A stretch of DNA of 64,000 nt, from assembly GCA_949317995.1 (NCBI GenBank), contig OX439040.1:23989830-24053829 (forward strand), written 5' to 3'. The position numbers were made by a program, and so were the translations under genes. The notes under the pieces are model-generated. The model worked only from the letters and a program-made list of their open reading frames with translations, had not been told where the DNA came from and ran no database searches. Shown piece by piece: positions 11,428 to 25,828 of this stretch. The stretch comes from Acholoe squamosa. Taxonomy: Eukaryota; Annelida; Polychaeta; Phyllodocida; Polynoidae. Each line of letters begins with the position of its first letter. The first letter of the stretch is position 1.

Positions 11428-11477
11428 GTTCCGTCCCTCCACAATACAATTTCTTGTGTATTGTGGAGGGACGGAAC
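11428..11477. repeat. Perfect 21 bp-arm hairpin
   Basis: Arms 11428-11448 and 11457-11477 (GTTCCGTCCCTCCACAATAC ...) are exact reverse complements with an 8 nt loop. A further ~13 bp (CAGCCT.TGG.TGTTCC) extends the stem with two mismatches. Stem and loop sizes resemble a small-hairpin RNA, but a foldback transposon is equally likely. Confidence 0.8.
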
Positions 11478-11483
11478 AGCCAT

Positions 11484-11678
11484 AGGCTGATTGATTGATT
11501 GATTGATTCGTGTTTTACAGCACTTTAGCGGCACTAAGTGGCTATCCCGTGCTTCACAGGTTGATAATTTAACAGAGGAATATGTCAGTGCCCGCGCATA
11601 TGTGCACCACACACATCCTGAGGGGATAGGAAAGAGGAGATATAGACCCTTTTAAGTGGGCTAGGGAAGCCCGCAGCC
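11484..11678 (+). repeat. Dispersed SINE/MITE-like repeat, copy 1
   Basis: Starts with TGATTGATTGATTGATT and a TTTTACAGCACTTTAGCGGC head, then shares a long tail (GTGCCCGCGCATATGTGCAC, CCTGAGGGGATAGGAAAG, CCCTTTTAAGTGGGCTAGGG) with copies near 16.9, 18.1 and 29.5 kb. The head differs from those of the other copies, so the family is modular. Confidence 0.7.
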
Positions 11679-12061
11679 ATAGGCTGGTCAGTGTATTGTG
11701 GTGGGTATACGACGTGACGTTTGGGACAGGGGGTTATCTGTCTAGTCAGTGTACTGTACACCTCGAAAGGAACCAGGCAAAAAGTTTCTCTTAAGTGCCA
11801 GTCAGTGACATTGTCCCTAGCCTAGGCATGTTGTTCCTTCAAATTGTAGCTAGTTGTAGCTACATATCTAAGAGCAGAGAACAATTACAGGGTTTCCACT
11901 GTCACTGGTTAGTTGAAAAAATTATTGTGAAAAGATCAGTTAAGTTAAATGTCAGTTAGAAATCGTATTTTACTAATTTATAAGGGTGAGTGTCAAGATT
12001 GGTGGGTGGATGAATTTTTATGAGCCCCTTATTTTATAAGAAATGCTGGTGTTATCAATAG

Positions 12062-15060
<2,999 letters not shown>

Positions 15061-15475
15061 ATATGGCAGCTAAATATCAACAAACAGACTATTACATTAC
15101 AGATCATTGTGCACTGGATTAGCACATGTGGACACTACCATTTTAAGACCAATATGATTATATCGGTTTTCATAAAGAGTGTATGAGTACACATGAGGAG
15201 GCTATTTTATATAAATGTGGACCTGTTATTTAGGTAGACATTTTGGTTTTACATTTGATGTACTCATTGTGTAAGTTATTTTCCAGACTGTCATGGTCTT
15301 ACAGACGATGTGCACATGTCACCCTTCCTAGTTTGATCATCTACACACATTGCCAACAAAAAAGGGAAAAAAATCTTTTATCATAACGTAATTCATTGTA
15401 TGTATTTTTATTTTGTAAGTTTTTATTGTGGCGTCATACTAATTTCAATAAATCTAGATTAGTTCTAAGTAAGCC
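15061..15475 (+). other. H3.3 3'UTR
   Basis: The 3'UTR is about 400 bp and ends with a poly(A) signal (AATAAA, 15447-15452) followed by a T/GT-rich stretch. No histone 3' stem-loop was seen, as expected for a polyadenylated replacement histone message. Confidence 0.7.
15447..15452 (+). terminator. H3.3 polyadenylation signal
   Basis: AATAAA followed within 30 bp by TTTTTGTCTTCTATTGTGT, a plausible downstream element; cleavage is expected near 15470. Confidence 0.7.
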
Positions 15476-15479
15476 TTTT

Positions 15480-16898
15480 TGTCTTCTATTGTGTAATGTA
15501 GGGAAGGACCTCCTCACAGATAAAAAAACAAATAGTGATGCAAGGATCATACTTAAATTCATCTCGATAGGACAACCATGGGCTGTGCCCATACATAACT
15601 AGGCATGGAACTGTATCTTGCCGTGGAATATTCTCGGGAATTGAGCTCCCGTCAGGACTGGTGCCTGGGGCCCATTCCAATTTCAGGTCGCTTAGGATAA
15701 TCAATGTGAATTGTAAAATCAATTTAGTGCAATAGTTGCTAAATCAGGTAATCGAAATTGTTAAATTTCTCAAGGTGCGAGTTTCTTGCAACACTGTTCA
15801 TCGATTGGCAGCTGTATGATCCATCCAAAGTAGAATTCACAACATGTCTTGTCTTATTAAACGTGTATATCTGAGAAATGGTGTTCATTCGTTGTCACAT
15901 AATACATGGGTTTGTTTTCTCAAGTCGAAGGAACAACTGTAACATGTTTTAGATTCTACAAACCATTTACTTGTGTCATCAACTTCTGTTGTGTTAACAT
16001 TTCGGAATTTATCTAAGCTGTGGATTATTTATGCTTGCTTAAATGTAAATTTTGGATATGTACACCTCCAGGCTTTTGGCGAGTAAATTTCATCTCATCC
16101 TGACTAGTACTTGGAGTATTTATTTCAATATTGGATATGGGGATATTCATGGTAAAATGATTGTGAAATGGGAATTTGTGCGAAAAGCCACCATTCCGAA
16201 ACACTTTGTAGTCAACTCGGACCTAAGAAAGAATAGTAACTAGCTGTGTTTGCGTATTGCTACATACCCTGATGTTTTGGCCGTATTTAATCCTTTTTTT
16301 GGGGAAAAAATGAACTGGCACGTATCAAAACCTGGAAGTTTGTCAAAATGTCACAAATCAAATGAGACGTGTGTAGACATAAAAAATTTACAGCATCTAA
16401 AATAATTCTCCAAAAATTAAAATCACCTATCAACCGTACCCTGACCTTTATCGGCCCCCTCAAGGAACACATTTTGGCAGAATATTTAATTTATTATGTA
16501 GGGGTGTCTGAAACTGAAGCTGGTCCATCATAAAAACCTGTGTCTATAGCTTGATGCAGCGAGTTTTTTCCAGTTTTGGAGGCAGCTGTGCATGTAAAAT
16601 GCCTTCTTTCAAGGGAAATTTTTGCAATTGCTGCGGAAGATGTATGATTCAATCTAAAAAAATCATAAATTATGAAAATAGAATCATTTACTATGCATTA
16701 TTCCATCATAAATAATACATGTCAGGCTAGATAAAATGCCTGCTGTTAGTCTGTAGGTCCTGTACGGGCTGGATAAGCACCATGCTTGTAAATGTTTTAT
16801 CATTTTCAAGATATCAATACCGTATCTGAAGACCTGAACAATGTGAACAGGTCCATGGTGCAAAACCCTTTTGTTTCTATTAAATTCCATCATCAATT
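15480..16898. other. Intergenic, nothing recognised
   Basis: Only short open frames of no recognisable content. No gene, RNA gene or clear repeat seen. Confidence 0.4.
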
Positions 16899-17076
16899 GT
16901 CCCTAGCCCACTTAAAAGGGTCTATTTCTCCTCTTTCCTATCCCCTCGGATGTGTGTGGTGCACATATGCGCGGGCACCCACACATTCCTCTGTGAAATT
17001 GTAATGTACTTCTTGCCATGAATATGACCTTAGCTGTCGAAATGGCATTAAACAACCATTACTCACTCACTGTTTT
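16899..17076 (-). repeat. Dispersed SINE/MITE-like repeat, copy 2
   Basis: Inverted relative to copies 1 and 4: begins CCCTAGCCCACTTAAAAGGG, contains GGTGCACATATGCGCGGGCA and ends ATTACTCACTCACTG. It shares the GCCATTTCGACAGC head with the copy at 29.5 kb. Confidence 0.75.
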
Positions 17077-17114
17077 GACCTGATGATTCATTGAAAACCA
17101 TATTGAAATGCTAC

Positions 17115-18027
17115 TACCGTAATCTCCTGCGTAGAAGGCGCGTCTTCTACGCCAAACAAAATGCTGCTGGGTCTTATACGCGGGAGGGTAATTGCCTTGA
17201 GTTGGGGGTGCGCCTTATATGCGGGTTTTTCCAACATCTCAATTGGGAAAAATTAAAAATTCAGCTTAAATTGCCACAATACCCTTAGTAATGGACTGAA
17301 AAGTCAGTTTTTATTGCCGGTTGGTGTACGCCCACCATGGCTGATGACAGCTTGAACTCAAAAGAGTCAGCACCGCGGCAGACCGGGAGGTGTCGACGGG
17401 CGCTCGGCGGCTTCAAGCCGACCGTGTGCTGATGACAGCTTGAACTCATAGCGCCAGCACCGCGGCAGAGCGGGAGGTGTCGACGGGCGCTCGGCGGCTT
17501 CAAGCCGACCGTGTGCCGATGACAGCTTGAACTCATAGAGCCAGCACCGCGGCAGACCGGGAGGTGTACAATAGTGGGGAGGGGGGCGCCTTCTACGTGA
17601 AACAGCCCCCCTGTGAGTTGGGGGGGGGGCGCCTTATATGCGGGTTTTTCCAGAAATCGATCCAGAAGAGGTACGTGCGCCTTCCATGTGAAAAGGCATT
17701 CTCTGAGTTGGGGGGGGCGCCTTCTACGTGAGCTGCGTAACCTCTCGCGTATAAGGCGCAGCTCGCGTATAAGACGCACCTAGAATTTTAGAATATGGTC
17801 CAAAAAATTAAAAAATCATAACTTTTCTTCTACTGAATGGATTTTGAAAATTCAAAAAGCTATGTGTAGCCAAGGCCCTCTGGAACTGCTTGAGCCCCTG
17901 TCTGTCATATTATGACTTACAGGGAGTGTAACATATCAAAAGAAAGATCTTTGTCTCCCCCTTGTGAATCCAGGGAGAACTAAAACCTCGCGTATAAGAC
18001 GCGCCTTATACGCGAGAGATTACGGTA
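17115..18027. mobile_element. MITE 'CCGTAATCTCCCGCG' family, long composite copy 2
   Basis: A 913 bp element, TA-bounded, with the family TIRs at both ends. The left part holds near-tandem copies of an ~85-90 bp GC-rich block starting GATGACAGCTTGAACTCATA (near 17340, 17430 and 17517). The right part (about 17740-18027) on its own resembles the short copy at 25534-25828, including TCATAACTTTTCTTCTACTG, so this looks like one copy nested beside or within another. The long minus-strand open frame at 17285-17779 is produced by these repeats and is not a gene. Confidence 0.75.
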
Positions 18028-18177
18028 CTTCTCATCTTTCCTATCCCCTCAGGATGTGTGTGGTGCACATATGCGCGGGCACTGACACATTCCTCTGAAA
18101 TTGTGTAATGTAGTTCTCGCCATGAATATGACCGTAGCTGTCGAAATGGCGTTAAACATCTATTACTCACTCACTCC
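18028..18177 (-). repeat. Dispersed SINE/MITE-like repeat, copy 3
   Basis: Begins directly after the right end of the preceding TIR element and ends ATTACTCACTCACTC. Same family as the copies near 11.5, 16.9 and 29.5 kb. Confidence 0.75.
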
Positions 18178-18924
18178 TATTATGATGCACTATTGAGCTA
18201 TTTTACTGTATCAACAAAGGCGTTGTCGGCACCAAAGACTAGAATCATAAGATGTGCCTAATTCTTCTCACAATTATTTTATCACTTAGATATTTCACAT
18301 GCCTTTAAAGATGATCAAGTAGAACATAAAAATGGATAATTCTGGTATCAGTGGGTGATCTATGTGATCCCACACCAAAAACCAAGCAGAAATTTTGCTG
18401 AAAATCACAGTTTATGCCAACTAATAAAAATCATGTCTAATGATTTTTAAATTTATAATTTGTACTTCAGTGGTAAGCTGTGCACTATATTAATGTAATA
18501 CCATCTACCCTGGCCTGAAAGCAATGAGTCTCATCTTTCATTTGCTGCAAATATTGTGTAAATGGGATAACTTTTGGCTAAACTACAGCATTTCTTGGCG
18601 AAAATTCAGGAAAAACTAAGTTTTAGATTCCCAACTTGCTGCATTGAGCTATAGGGTCAGTGGAGCTGAATTGTTTCACCTGACGCTCGGCCAGTTTGAA
18701 ACTCAGAATCAAATCTAAATATCCCTAAATCTTGAACCAAGTGTCGGCTCTGCCCTGACTCGCTAATTCATAGTGAGTGTTAAACGTTATCATCATAAGG
18801 CCAAGTCACTGGAATAACTGACTGACTTTTCACCATACAAAATTCTCTGCAAACAGTTAACAAACAGAAAGAAAAAGTTCACACTCCCTATTTCTGCAAA
18901 AAATACCAACGCTGGTAGGCATAA

Positions 18925-19195
18925 AAAAGGTGCACTTAGGCCACACCAAAAAAGTAAGTGGTCTAAGGATTTCCCTCTCCATATTTTCGGAAATACAAGT
19001 CTCTGTGATTTTTGTTTTTTAAAATAATTTTTTTTCGCTCGCTTCACTTTTCCAGTAAGGAATCCATTGGACGCCAAAATAATAAGGCCACACCAAAAAA
19101 AAATAAAATAAAAAAAAGTTTGTATTTCCGAAAATATGGAGAGGGGAATCCGTAGACCAACTTATTTTTTGGGGGTGGCCTAAAATTCGCTCGCT
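18925..19195. mobile_element. Foldback element with ~73 bp arms
   Basis: The left arm (about 18928-19003, TTAGGCCACACCAAAAAAGT ... TTTTCGGAAATACAA) and right arm (about 19122-19192, reading back the same sequence) are inverted copies. A third partial copy follows at 19213-19262. Not coding. Confidence 0.7.
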
Positions 19196-19479
19196 TGCAT
19201 CATTTTTTCAAAACCAAAATCCGTAGACCAACTTATTTTTTTGTGTGGCCTGAAATGCACCTTTTTCGACAGAATATGAGGAAAGTTCAACCATTCCTAG
19301 GCAGGACACTGAAGGTTTTTTTACATTGCTACATACATATTTCTTGGAACAAATTTTACTGTGATCAGATGCAGCATAATGCCCATCCTAAATCAGTAAA
19401 AATGAAAATTTAATGCCAAAAAAAAACACCACTGGATCCGCAATCCAAGTTACTAGAATAAAACAGCCTACAGTTATAA

Positions 19480-19769
19480 GGGAGTGGTCATTATTTATCA
19501 ACGGGGGGGGGGGGGGGATGGTGGGTTTTCGCGAGGATGCGCGAAAATTTTTTACACCCCCCTCCCTCGACGGCAGTAAAAAATTTTTGCGCTCACGCCG
19601 GAGGCGCGGAGAGTTTTCGCGCCCTCTCTTTAATCTATTGTAGCGCGCAGGCTTTTTTGCAAAAAAGAGGGTAAATTTTTTTAGCCCCCTCCCTCTAGAG
19701 GGGTCAGAATTTTTTACGCCCCCCCTCAAAACCCACCCCCCCCCCTGTTGATAATAAATGACCACTCCC
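19480..19769. mobile_element. Palindromic MITE with G-run/C-run
   Basis: Ends are GGGAGTGGTCATTATTTATC at the left and its near-perfect complement at the right. Inside the TIRs lie a run of about 14 G and a matching C run, so the whole unit can fold back. A plus ORF and a minus ORF through it are artefacts. Confidence 0.7.
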
Positions 19770-21060
19770 TAATGGTAATGTGATTACTGATAGCTTCTGT
19801 GTAGGAATGTTCTTCCCACTGTTTAGCATCACTTCAAGCTAGCCTGATTTATTGTCACAGCCCAGGTAAGGTGCCTCCCACAACATTGGCAAACGAACAT
19901 TTCTCAGCAGATTTTGGTCATTCGGCACTAACCCATGAACTCTAGTACCATAAATTCTTGTAAAAGCCAAGGCTAGTACCAGAATCCAAATCAAAATGAG
20001 GCTCAATATTCGTGTTCAAGCGCCCTGGCGGTCTTTGATTTGTCGGCCCTATTTCCCCCGGTGCTGACACAAGACAAGTAAGTCTTATTGCCCATAAGTG
20101 CCAAACTATGTCATGGACGTGAAATTTTAATTTTAGGCCATGTTTGAATATTTTAATACCTTGGATTACGAATTTATTTTTAGTCAACATCTTGACCGGC
20201 CAGAGGCAAAGAAAAAAATCCGAAATTGAGCCCAAAAAATGGGACATCACAGTTGTAAAACTGATCTGGTGTTAAATGAAATGCCCGTTTACAATGTAAG
20301 TCATGTAAATCCTCAGGGAGCCTCTGGGCTTGGAATGTACCTTAGCCCTCTCCCGCAGTCGTCGTAAATGCCCTCACAACCTAAGAGTGGATAAGAGTAA
20401 ATCAATACCATGTACCGGTAGGGCATCATTTTTTATCGAAAAAAATTAGATTCTGTCATGCCAAGCCTGACCCCCTCTCCCCTTCCCACATGGAGTCATT
20501 CGTGGATGGCCCCCAAGTAGTTATTCAAATACCCTGCAAAGCCATGTCCCTGCAATATCCCTTCATGATCTCGCAGAACTTTCTTTGTCAAAAAGGGAAG
20601 TGAATTTTTGCCCCTCCCCTGGCCGAAGTGTGGTCTGAAATCCCCCATTGTTAAAAAATGACAATTCATTCCTTTACTTCTACTAGTATATATACATCTG
20701 TCACTACGTCATGTCAAGTAATGTGCATTTTAGTTCAATATTGGTACTCAGAATTTTCAGAGCGGACAAAATAAAAGACTGCCACAGTGGTCACATCGAA
20801 TGTAATATTATTTAAGCATTTAATAAGGTACTCATCAGTTGGTTTACCCCTTAGCACCTTGACACAGACCTGTATAGAACTGTTTAGATGGAAGTTAACT
20901 GCCTGATGAAAGAGCGAGACAAGACTAAGACTTCTTTTTCGTTATAATTTTACTTCATTTACAATATGCAATTTAGCATGTTCCATAATCTATTCATAGG
21001 CTCCTCTTAATTATTGGATGCAGCTTTTCTTATTTACAATGATCAATCCTTATGAGGAGT
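19770..21060. other. Intergenic, repeats only
   Basis: No gene seen. About 20435-20515 is an inverted relative of 31164-31250 (shared GACCCCCTCTCCCC core next to a CATCCAC.AATGA end), another small dispersed element. Confidence 0.45.
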
Positions 21061-21067
21061 CATATTT

Positions 21068-21428
21068 TTAAGATGTTCCCCTGATCTCCTTCAAGCGCTT
21101 TTGCAATTCTGTTGTGTCGATTCCTTGCTTCTGATCATATTCAATTCTAACTGTGAGTTGTTTCTCCTCGAGCCCAGGGACTCTTTCATACAAAGACGTT
21201 CCAATATAGTCATCAATATCATTTTCTTCTCGCAAAACACAGAAGTAGATGAGAAATGCAGCCAAACTGACAATAATAGAGAGGCCCTGGTATGGGGGAT
21301 GGTCAGATTGTTTTATTGTCAAGGAATCGTATGCCTTCCAGTCTCTGGCCTTCGTGGCAGAGTATTTGATTGGTTCATTGCTTACTGGCGGTTTTGCACA
21401 AGCGCTACATGCGGTATGGAGACCGGTC
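21068..21428 (-). CDS. UQCC4: UQCC4 (CCSMST1/C16orf91)-like, last exon
   Basis: Minus-strand exon of about 120 codons. The acceptor TTTATCTGCAG ends at 21429 and the stop is TAA at 21070-21068. The protein reads NEPIKYSATKARDWKAYDS, then one hydrophobic segment (LSIIVSLAAFLIYFCVL), then REENDIDDYIG and a charged tail ending KRLKEIRGTS. The P-I-x-[YF]-S-x-x-K-A motif, a single membrane span followed by LREE, and the size match the small mitochondrial inner-membrane protein UQCC4, which helps assemble respiratory complex III. The open frame extends upstream to a Met at 21550, but that part is intron/repeat sequence. The upstream exon carrying the targeting sequence was not identified. The exon starts in phase 2. 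Confidence 0.75.
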
Positions 21429-21467
21429 CTGCAGATAAAAAAGAAATACTGTTTACAATTATAGTTA

Positions 21468-21800
21468 GAGGTGATTTTTTGGCTGGTCCCGCAGCCCAAC
21501 CTCCCACGATCGGTATAGGGCAGGTAGCTAGCAACTTCAAGCATTGGCATTTTCTAAATATCGGTATTGGCGAGTGAAGCGCGCGCATGGGCATGCACAT
21601 GCGCGTGCTTCACTCGCCTATACCAAGGCTTTGTAGTTTGCCAATGATTGAAGAGTAATATGCAAATCATAATTAATGATAATGATATTCGGTGACGTCA
21701 CTAGCTCTACCAGAGCTCGTGACGTCACAAGGTCAGTTGCTAGCTACCTGCGGGCTTATCACATCGATCCCGCTGCGGGACCAGCGAAAGGTGATTTTTA
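21468..21800. mobile_element. Nested palindromic element in UQCC4 intron
   Basis: Outer arms: 21470-21541 (GCTGGTCCCGCAGC ... GGTAGCTAGCAACT) and 21733-21800 in reverse complement. Inside lies a second inverted pair (21559-21580 against 21605-21625, GGCGAGTGAAGC) and a third palindrome, GTGACGTCACTAGCTCTACC with its partner at 21692-21728. The element begins about 40 bp upstream of the splice acceptor. Confidence 0.65.
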
Positions 21801-22518
21801 GCATCATTTCAAATATTTGGGTCATATTCCGACCTAGCGGAATACATTATTGACCATTGAGAAAATTCCTTTCATTCAGGGTGTAGTCGAGGAGTTCGGG
21901 CAGCGGTTTTCTAACCATATGCAGTGCATTGTGGGTGGGGGTGACCTCGAACGCTAACTACACAACCTTAGCTTGTTCCCTCCACCCCCTTCCTCCCCAG
22001 GCAGGTCTGGCTAGGTACCAATCCTTAACTATGCTTGGGAGTGTAGTAAGTTGACTCAGGGATCAACATTGACCCACATGGGCAGGACCAATAGGGGGTA
22101 GCCTTACAAACCAGCATTAAGGTCGCCTTAAGGAATCCGCTAATGCGGAATAGAAAGCAAGAACACTACATTAGACATTAGAATATATGTGTCGGTGCAT
22201 TGCATATGTGCACAAGAGACAAAACTATGAGATTAAGACCATTTTGAGACGGGCCAATGTAATATCTCAGCCAGTAATATAGTTTTTAAAAACAGAATTT
22301 GTCATCGTTGAAAATGATGATCTCCGGTGAAATTTTACAAACTTTGCTAAACTTGATAAAAACTATCAAAAATCAACAACAGTTATATCAAACTGTACCT
22401 CATCCTAAAAACTGGATGATTTAACCCAATTTAGATCAAAAGGGGTAAAATTTTTAAGAAATAAGTGGAAAAAACGCGCTCTGACTTCGTCTTCTTGCTT
22501 TAGACGATCAACTCGAAC

Positions 22519-22539
22519 TGACGTCACATGCGCATGCGC
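22519..22539. promoter_or_regulatory. CRE plus NRF1-type palindrome; candidate UQCC4 promoter
   Basis: TGACGTCA (22519-22526) is followed after 2 bp by TGCGCATGCGC (22529-22539), the perfect NRF1 site. NRF1 drives many nuclear genes for mitochondrial proteins, and UQCC4 lies 1.1 kb away on the minus strand, so this could be its promoter. A similar motif near 3768 has comparable flanks, so a repeat origin is possible. Confidence 0.4.
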
Positions 22540-22839
22540 TCTTCCTTCTCGTGGACTTCCAGCGACACATTAAGGTTGCACGAGGTAAAATTCATATTTA
22601 ACTACACAAGTTAGGTTTAGTATTCAATTGCACTGAACGTTCTGGCTCACTGTACACAATTACTACCTAATTAAGAGGATTATACCTGGTCCATCCAGGT
22701 GTTTGTGCATGCACATGGCTAATTCTCTTAAGGCAAAACTCACCTTGAGACAATCTGTGTATTTTACCTTTACACCCAAATACATGTACAGCTTCCACCT
22801 AACAAATGGGAGTTGTCTCATTATATTGAATAATGATTG

Positions 22840-23203
22840 TGTAGAGGTTTAATACTAACTGGTGCCATCTGGTGTGGCGGGTGAGACCTGTCGCCTTGTG
22901 TTCCTGAGGTTCCGGGTAGGTGGCAGCACCTATCCGGGTCCGTGGGACACCTGGCGACAAACCGGGAGCATCCCTATATAAGGCTCTGCGCTCACCTGCC
23001 ACGTCAGAGGCCATGTAGGCCTCCGTACATAATACATGTAGATACCATGTTATCCTAACCATGTACTCACAAGGGTAACCGGAATGTGTAAAGCATAATA
23101 AAACCGTTGGCATACACTCGGAATACTGTCTCTGTCTTTCCTTTCGAATTACAAGACCCGAACCCCTTTGGTTAGAAAGACTCGAACCATTACAATTGTA
23201 ACA
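22840..23203 (+). mobile_element. Putative solo LTR
   Basis: TG...CA-bounded stretch with the order expected for an LTR: TATA box (CTATATAAGG, about 22973), GC-rich R-like region, AATAAA near 23097 and a short U5-like end (ACAATTGTAACA). No clear target duplication was found, so the boundaries are tentative. Confidence 0.35.
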
Positions 23204-24346
23204 CACCCTGGCATTTAAAAAACTCTTGTAACATGAGAAATATATAGGTTACATTTGAAATATAAAACTGGGTTTTCTCCTTAAAACATTTAACAAAGCA
23301 ACCTCAAACCCTAGATCCAGGTACTTTAGACTTGCCCAAGCTATTGGTCTCAGACTTTTATGTGGGCAAGTCTACCCATTTTGCCGCATTCCATTGCATC
23401 TACTCCCTTTATATGACTATTTTATTGTCCGAACGATTATGCTACGTGAGGGGGAGCGCCGAGCGCAGAGCACCATTTTGTCCCCTGGCACCCTCGGCAT
23501 GGCCGTCAGAGCGTCACCTTGGTAACGGGACTTTTCGTCTCAACGAATAGCGGTGGTGGGGTGGTAAATCATATTGACCCTTCATGAGGTTCAATGGTTG
23601 GTGGTAAAAACTTTTGACTCATCTTGGCATTACTATGGATTACAGATTATCAAACAATGGAGGGGGGCGCGTTTAAACTTTTGACCACTCTTGATGGAGG
23701 GGGGGGGGGGCGTAAAAAAATTAGCAGAGTCTGAGAGTGCCAGAACCTGTCAACACGACAAGTTGTCACGGTACTAATAGGGCCAAGGACGTTCTGATTT
23801 CCCCCCCCATCTTCCACCATAAAACTGGCGTCAATCGGGTTCTAATTTGATGGCGTTCATAAATAAAGGCTTAAATTAAAGCTGAAGTCATTCTTGACTT
23901 TTTTAGCATGGTCAACCAAAATGGAGTCAGATCCGTTTTTGCACCAGTTGCCATGGAAACCACCATGTTGAATAAATTAAATGATACAGGCGCCCCTGAC
24001 AAGTCACAAATGTGACCTTGGACCCCTCTCTGACAAAATAGGTTTCCATGGTGACCAAAAATTTTTTGCAACTTTCCCCCCCCCCAAATCGTTACCTTTC
24101 TTCTGGTACCAAAATTATTAATCTGCGATAAAAATAAGGTCCCCTGGCACTGATTATACCAAGCAAAACACTGTTTTTAGTTGGGAATATTTAGCTGTCC
24201 TAGGCTTACCAGGGCGGATTACTACCATGACACTACAACAGTCAATGACAATAATTGACAATGATTTTATTTTATTTCTCAAAACCTCATAGAGGTACAC
24301 AAGATGTAAGCATATCTACAAGTTATTAAACAATATCTAATGCAGC
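23204..24346. other. Intergenic, nothing coding
   Basis: Contains G-runs near 23695-23710 and a C-run near 24077-24086; no gene or RNA gene could be supported. Confidence 0.4.
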
Positions 24347-24629
24347 TACCGTAATCTCCCGCGTATAAGGCGCGTCTTATACGGGGGGTTTTGGTTCTCA
24401 TTAGATCCACAAGGGGGAAGACCTTTCTTTTGATATCTTACATGCCCCCTTGATCATAATAGGACAAAATGGGGCCCAAGGTGGCCCAAGCTACCCATAG
24501 GTTTTTGAATTTTGAAAATTCGTTCAGTAGAACCAAAGTTATGAATTTTTCATTTTTTTTTGAGAATTTTCCAAAACTCTAGGTGAGCCTTATATGCGGG
24601 CTGCGCCTTATATGCGGGAGATTACGGTA
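24347..24629. mobile_element. MITE 'CCGTAATCTCCCGCG' family, copy 3
   Basis: A 283 bp TA-bounded copy with both TIRs. Its inner AT-rich core is the reverse complement of that in the copy at 25534-25828, so the two are inserted in opposite orientations. Confidence 0.85.
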
Positions 24630-25533
24630 CATGCACTTATGCAGGAGATTCAGCGATAGCAGTGATGGCTACAGAAGATGATATAAGCGCCCCTGAAGAT
24701 GATATATGTATATATATATAGTTAAACATAATGTTAATTCGCTGATCCATCAGAGTGGTTTCAGCAGCACAATTTTCCATTTTAATACTGAAGTCACATG
24801 TTCTACTATACTAACATAATATTTGATACAAAAATAAGACTCCTTTCTTTTTATACCTATGACTTAGATCTTTGGTTAGGGATACCAGTGTGGCACCTGT
24901 TTACTAGCTTCATTAGCCAGACTAGTATGGAGAGTTTCACTGACCAGGATAATACAATGTGAGATTCTGTAATTAATGCTTGAAGATTTTGATCAGATGC
25001 GAACAGTTTCAGGAGCACCAGTTAGGGCCTACAGCGATAGATGTTGGTATTTGCTTTGTAATGCTGGCGTTACATTCATGAAGCAAGTTTGACCATTATG
25101 CACTGGACAAACTGTGACAGTTTTTGTAGTTTTTTCTGGTCCGCACTATTGAACAAATCTGAGATAGTCATGTCTGCCCCTGGTCTCATTGTGGGGGGTG
25201 TTAGAAAGTTACAGCGTTCTTGAGTCAAGACTCGAACTCAAAGTCAATATTAGGCACGGCAGGGTCGCCGCCTGTAGCGCCATCACCGCCGCCCATCGCA
25301 TGGCCCGGTTTTGTCAGTCAAAACACCTAAATTTGGCTGGCTTGTCACTCTCTCACATTTAGATATTTTTTGATGATTCCAAAAGGACATTATCTTCCAA
25401 TACCTCAAGTCATAGTATCATACAAGTTTTCTCCCCTCCTGGGACCAAAATGGTGTGTAATCAGCCTCTATATTTTATAAACAACCACCAAAAACTACCA
25501 GGAAGAGATACCTAAATCTAACCTAGCCTCATC
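24630..25533. other. Intergenic, nothing recognised
   Basis: No gene seen; a short TA microsatellite lies near 24707-24720. Confidence 0.4.
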
Positions 25534-25828
25534 TACCGTAATCTCCCGCGTACAAGACGCAGTGCGCGTATAAGACGCACCTAGAGTTTTGGATTATGCC
25601 CAAAAGAATGAAATATTCATAACTTTTCTTCTACTGAATGGATTTTCAAAATTTAAAAAGCTATGTGTAGCTCTGGCCTCCCAGACACCACTGGAGCCAT
25701 CTATGTCATAATATGACTTAGGGGGATTGTAATATATCAAAATGAAGCTCTTGGTGTCCCCCTTGTGGATCTAGGGAGAACTAAAACCTCACGTATAAGA
25801 CGTGTCTTATACGCGGGAGATTACGGTA
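25534..25828. mobile_element. MITE 'CCGTAATCTCCCGCG' family, copy 4
   Basis: A 295 bp TA-bounded copy with both TIRs and the core TCATAACTTTTCTTCTACTG. Confidence 0.85.

Noticed and set aside
17285-17779. 164-codon minus-strand open frame
   Set aside because: Lies fully inside the composite MITE and repeats with its internal blocks.
21429-21550. N-terminal extension of the UQCC4 exon frame (Met at 21550)
   Set aside because: A strong acceptor lies at the exon start, and the extension overlaps a palindromic element.
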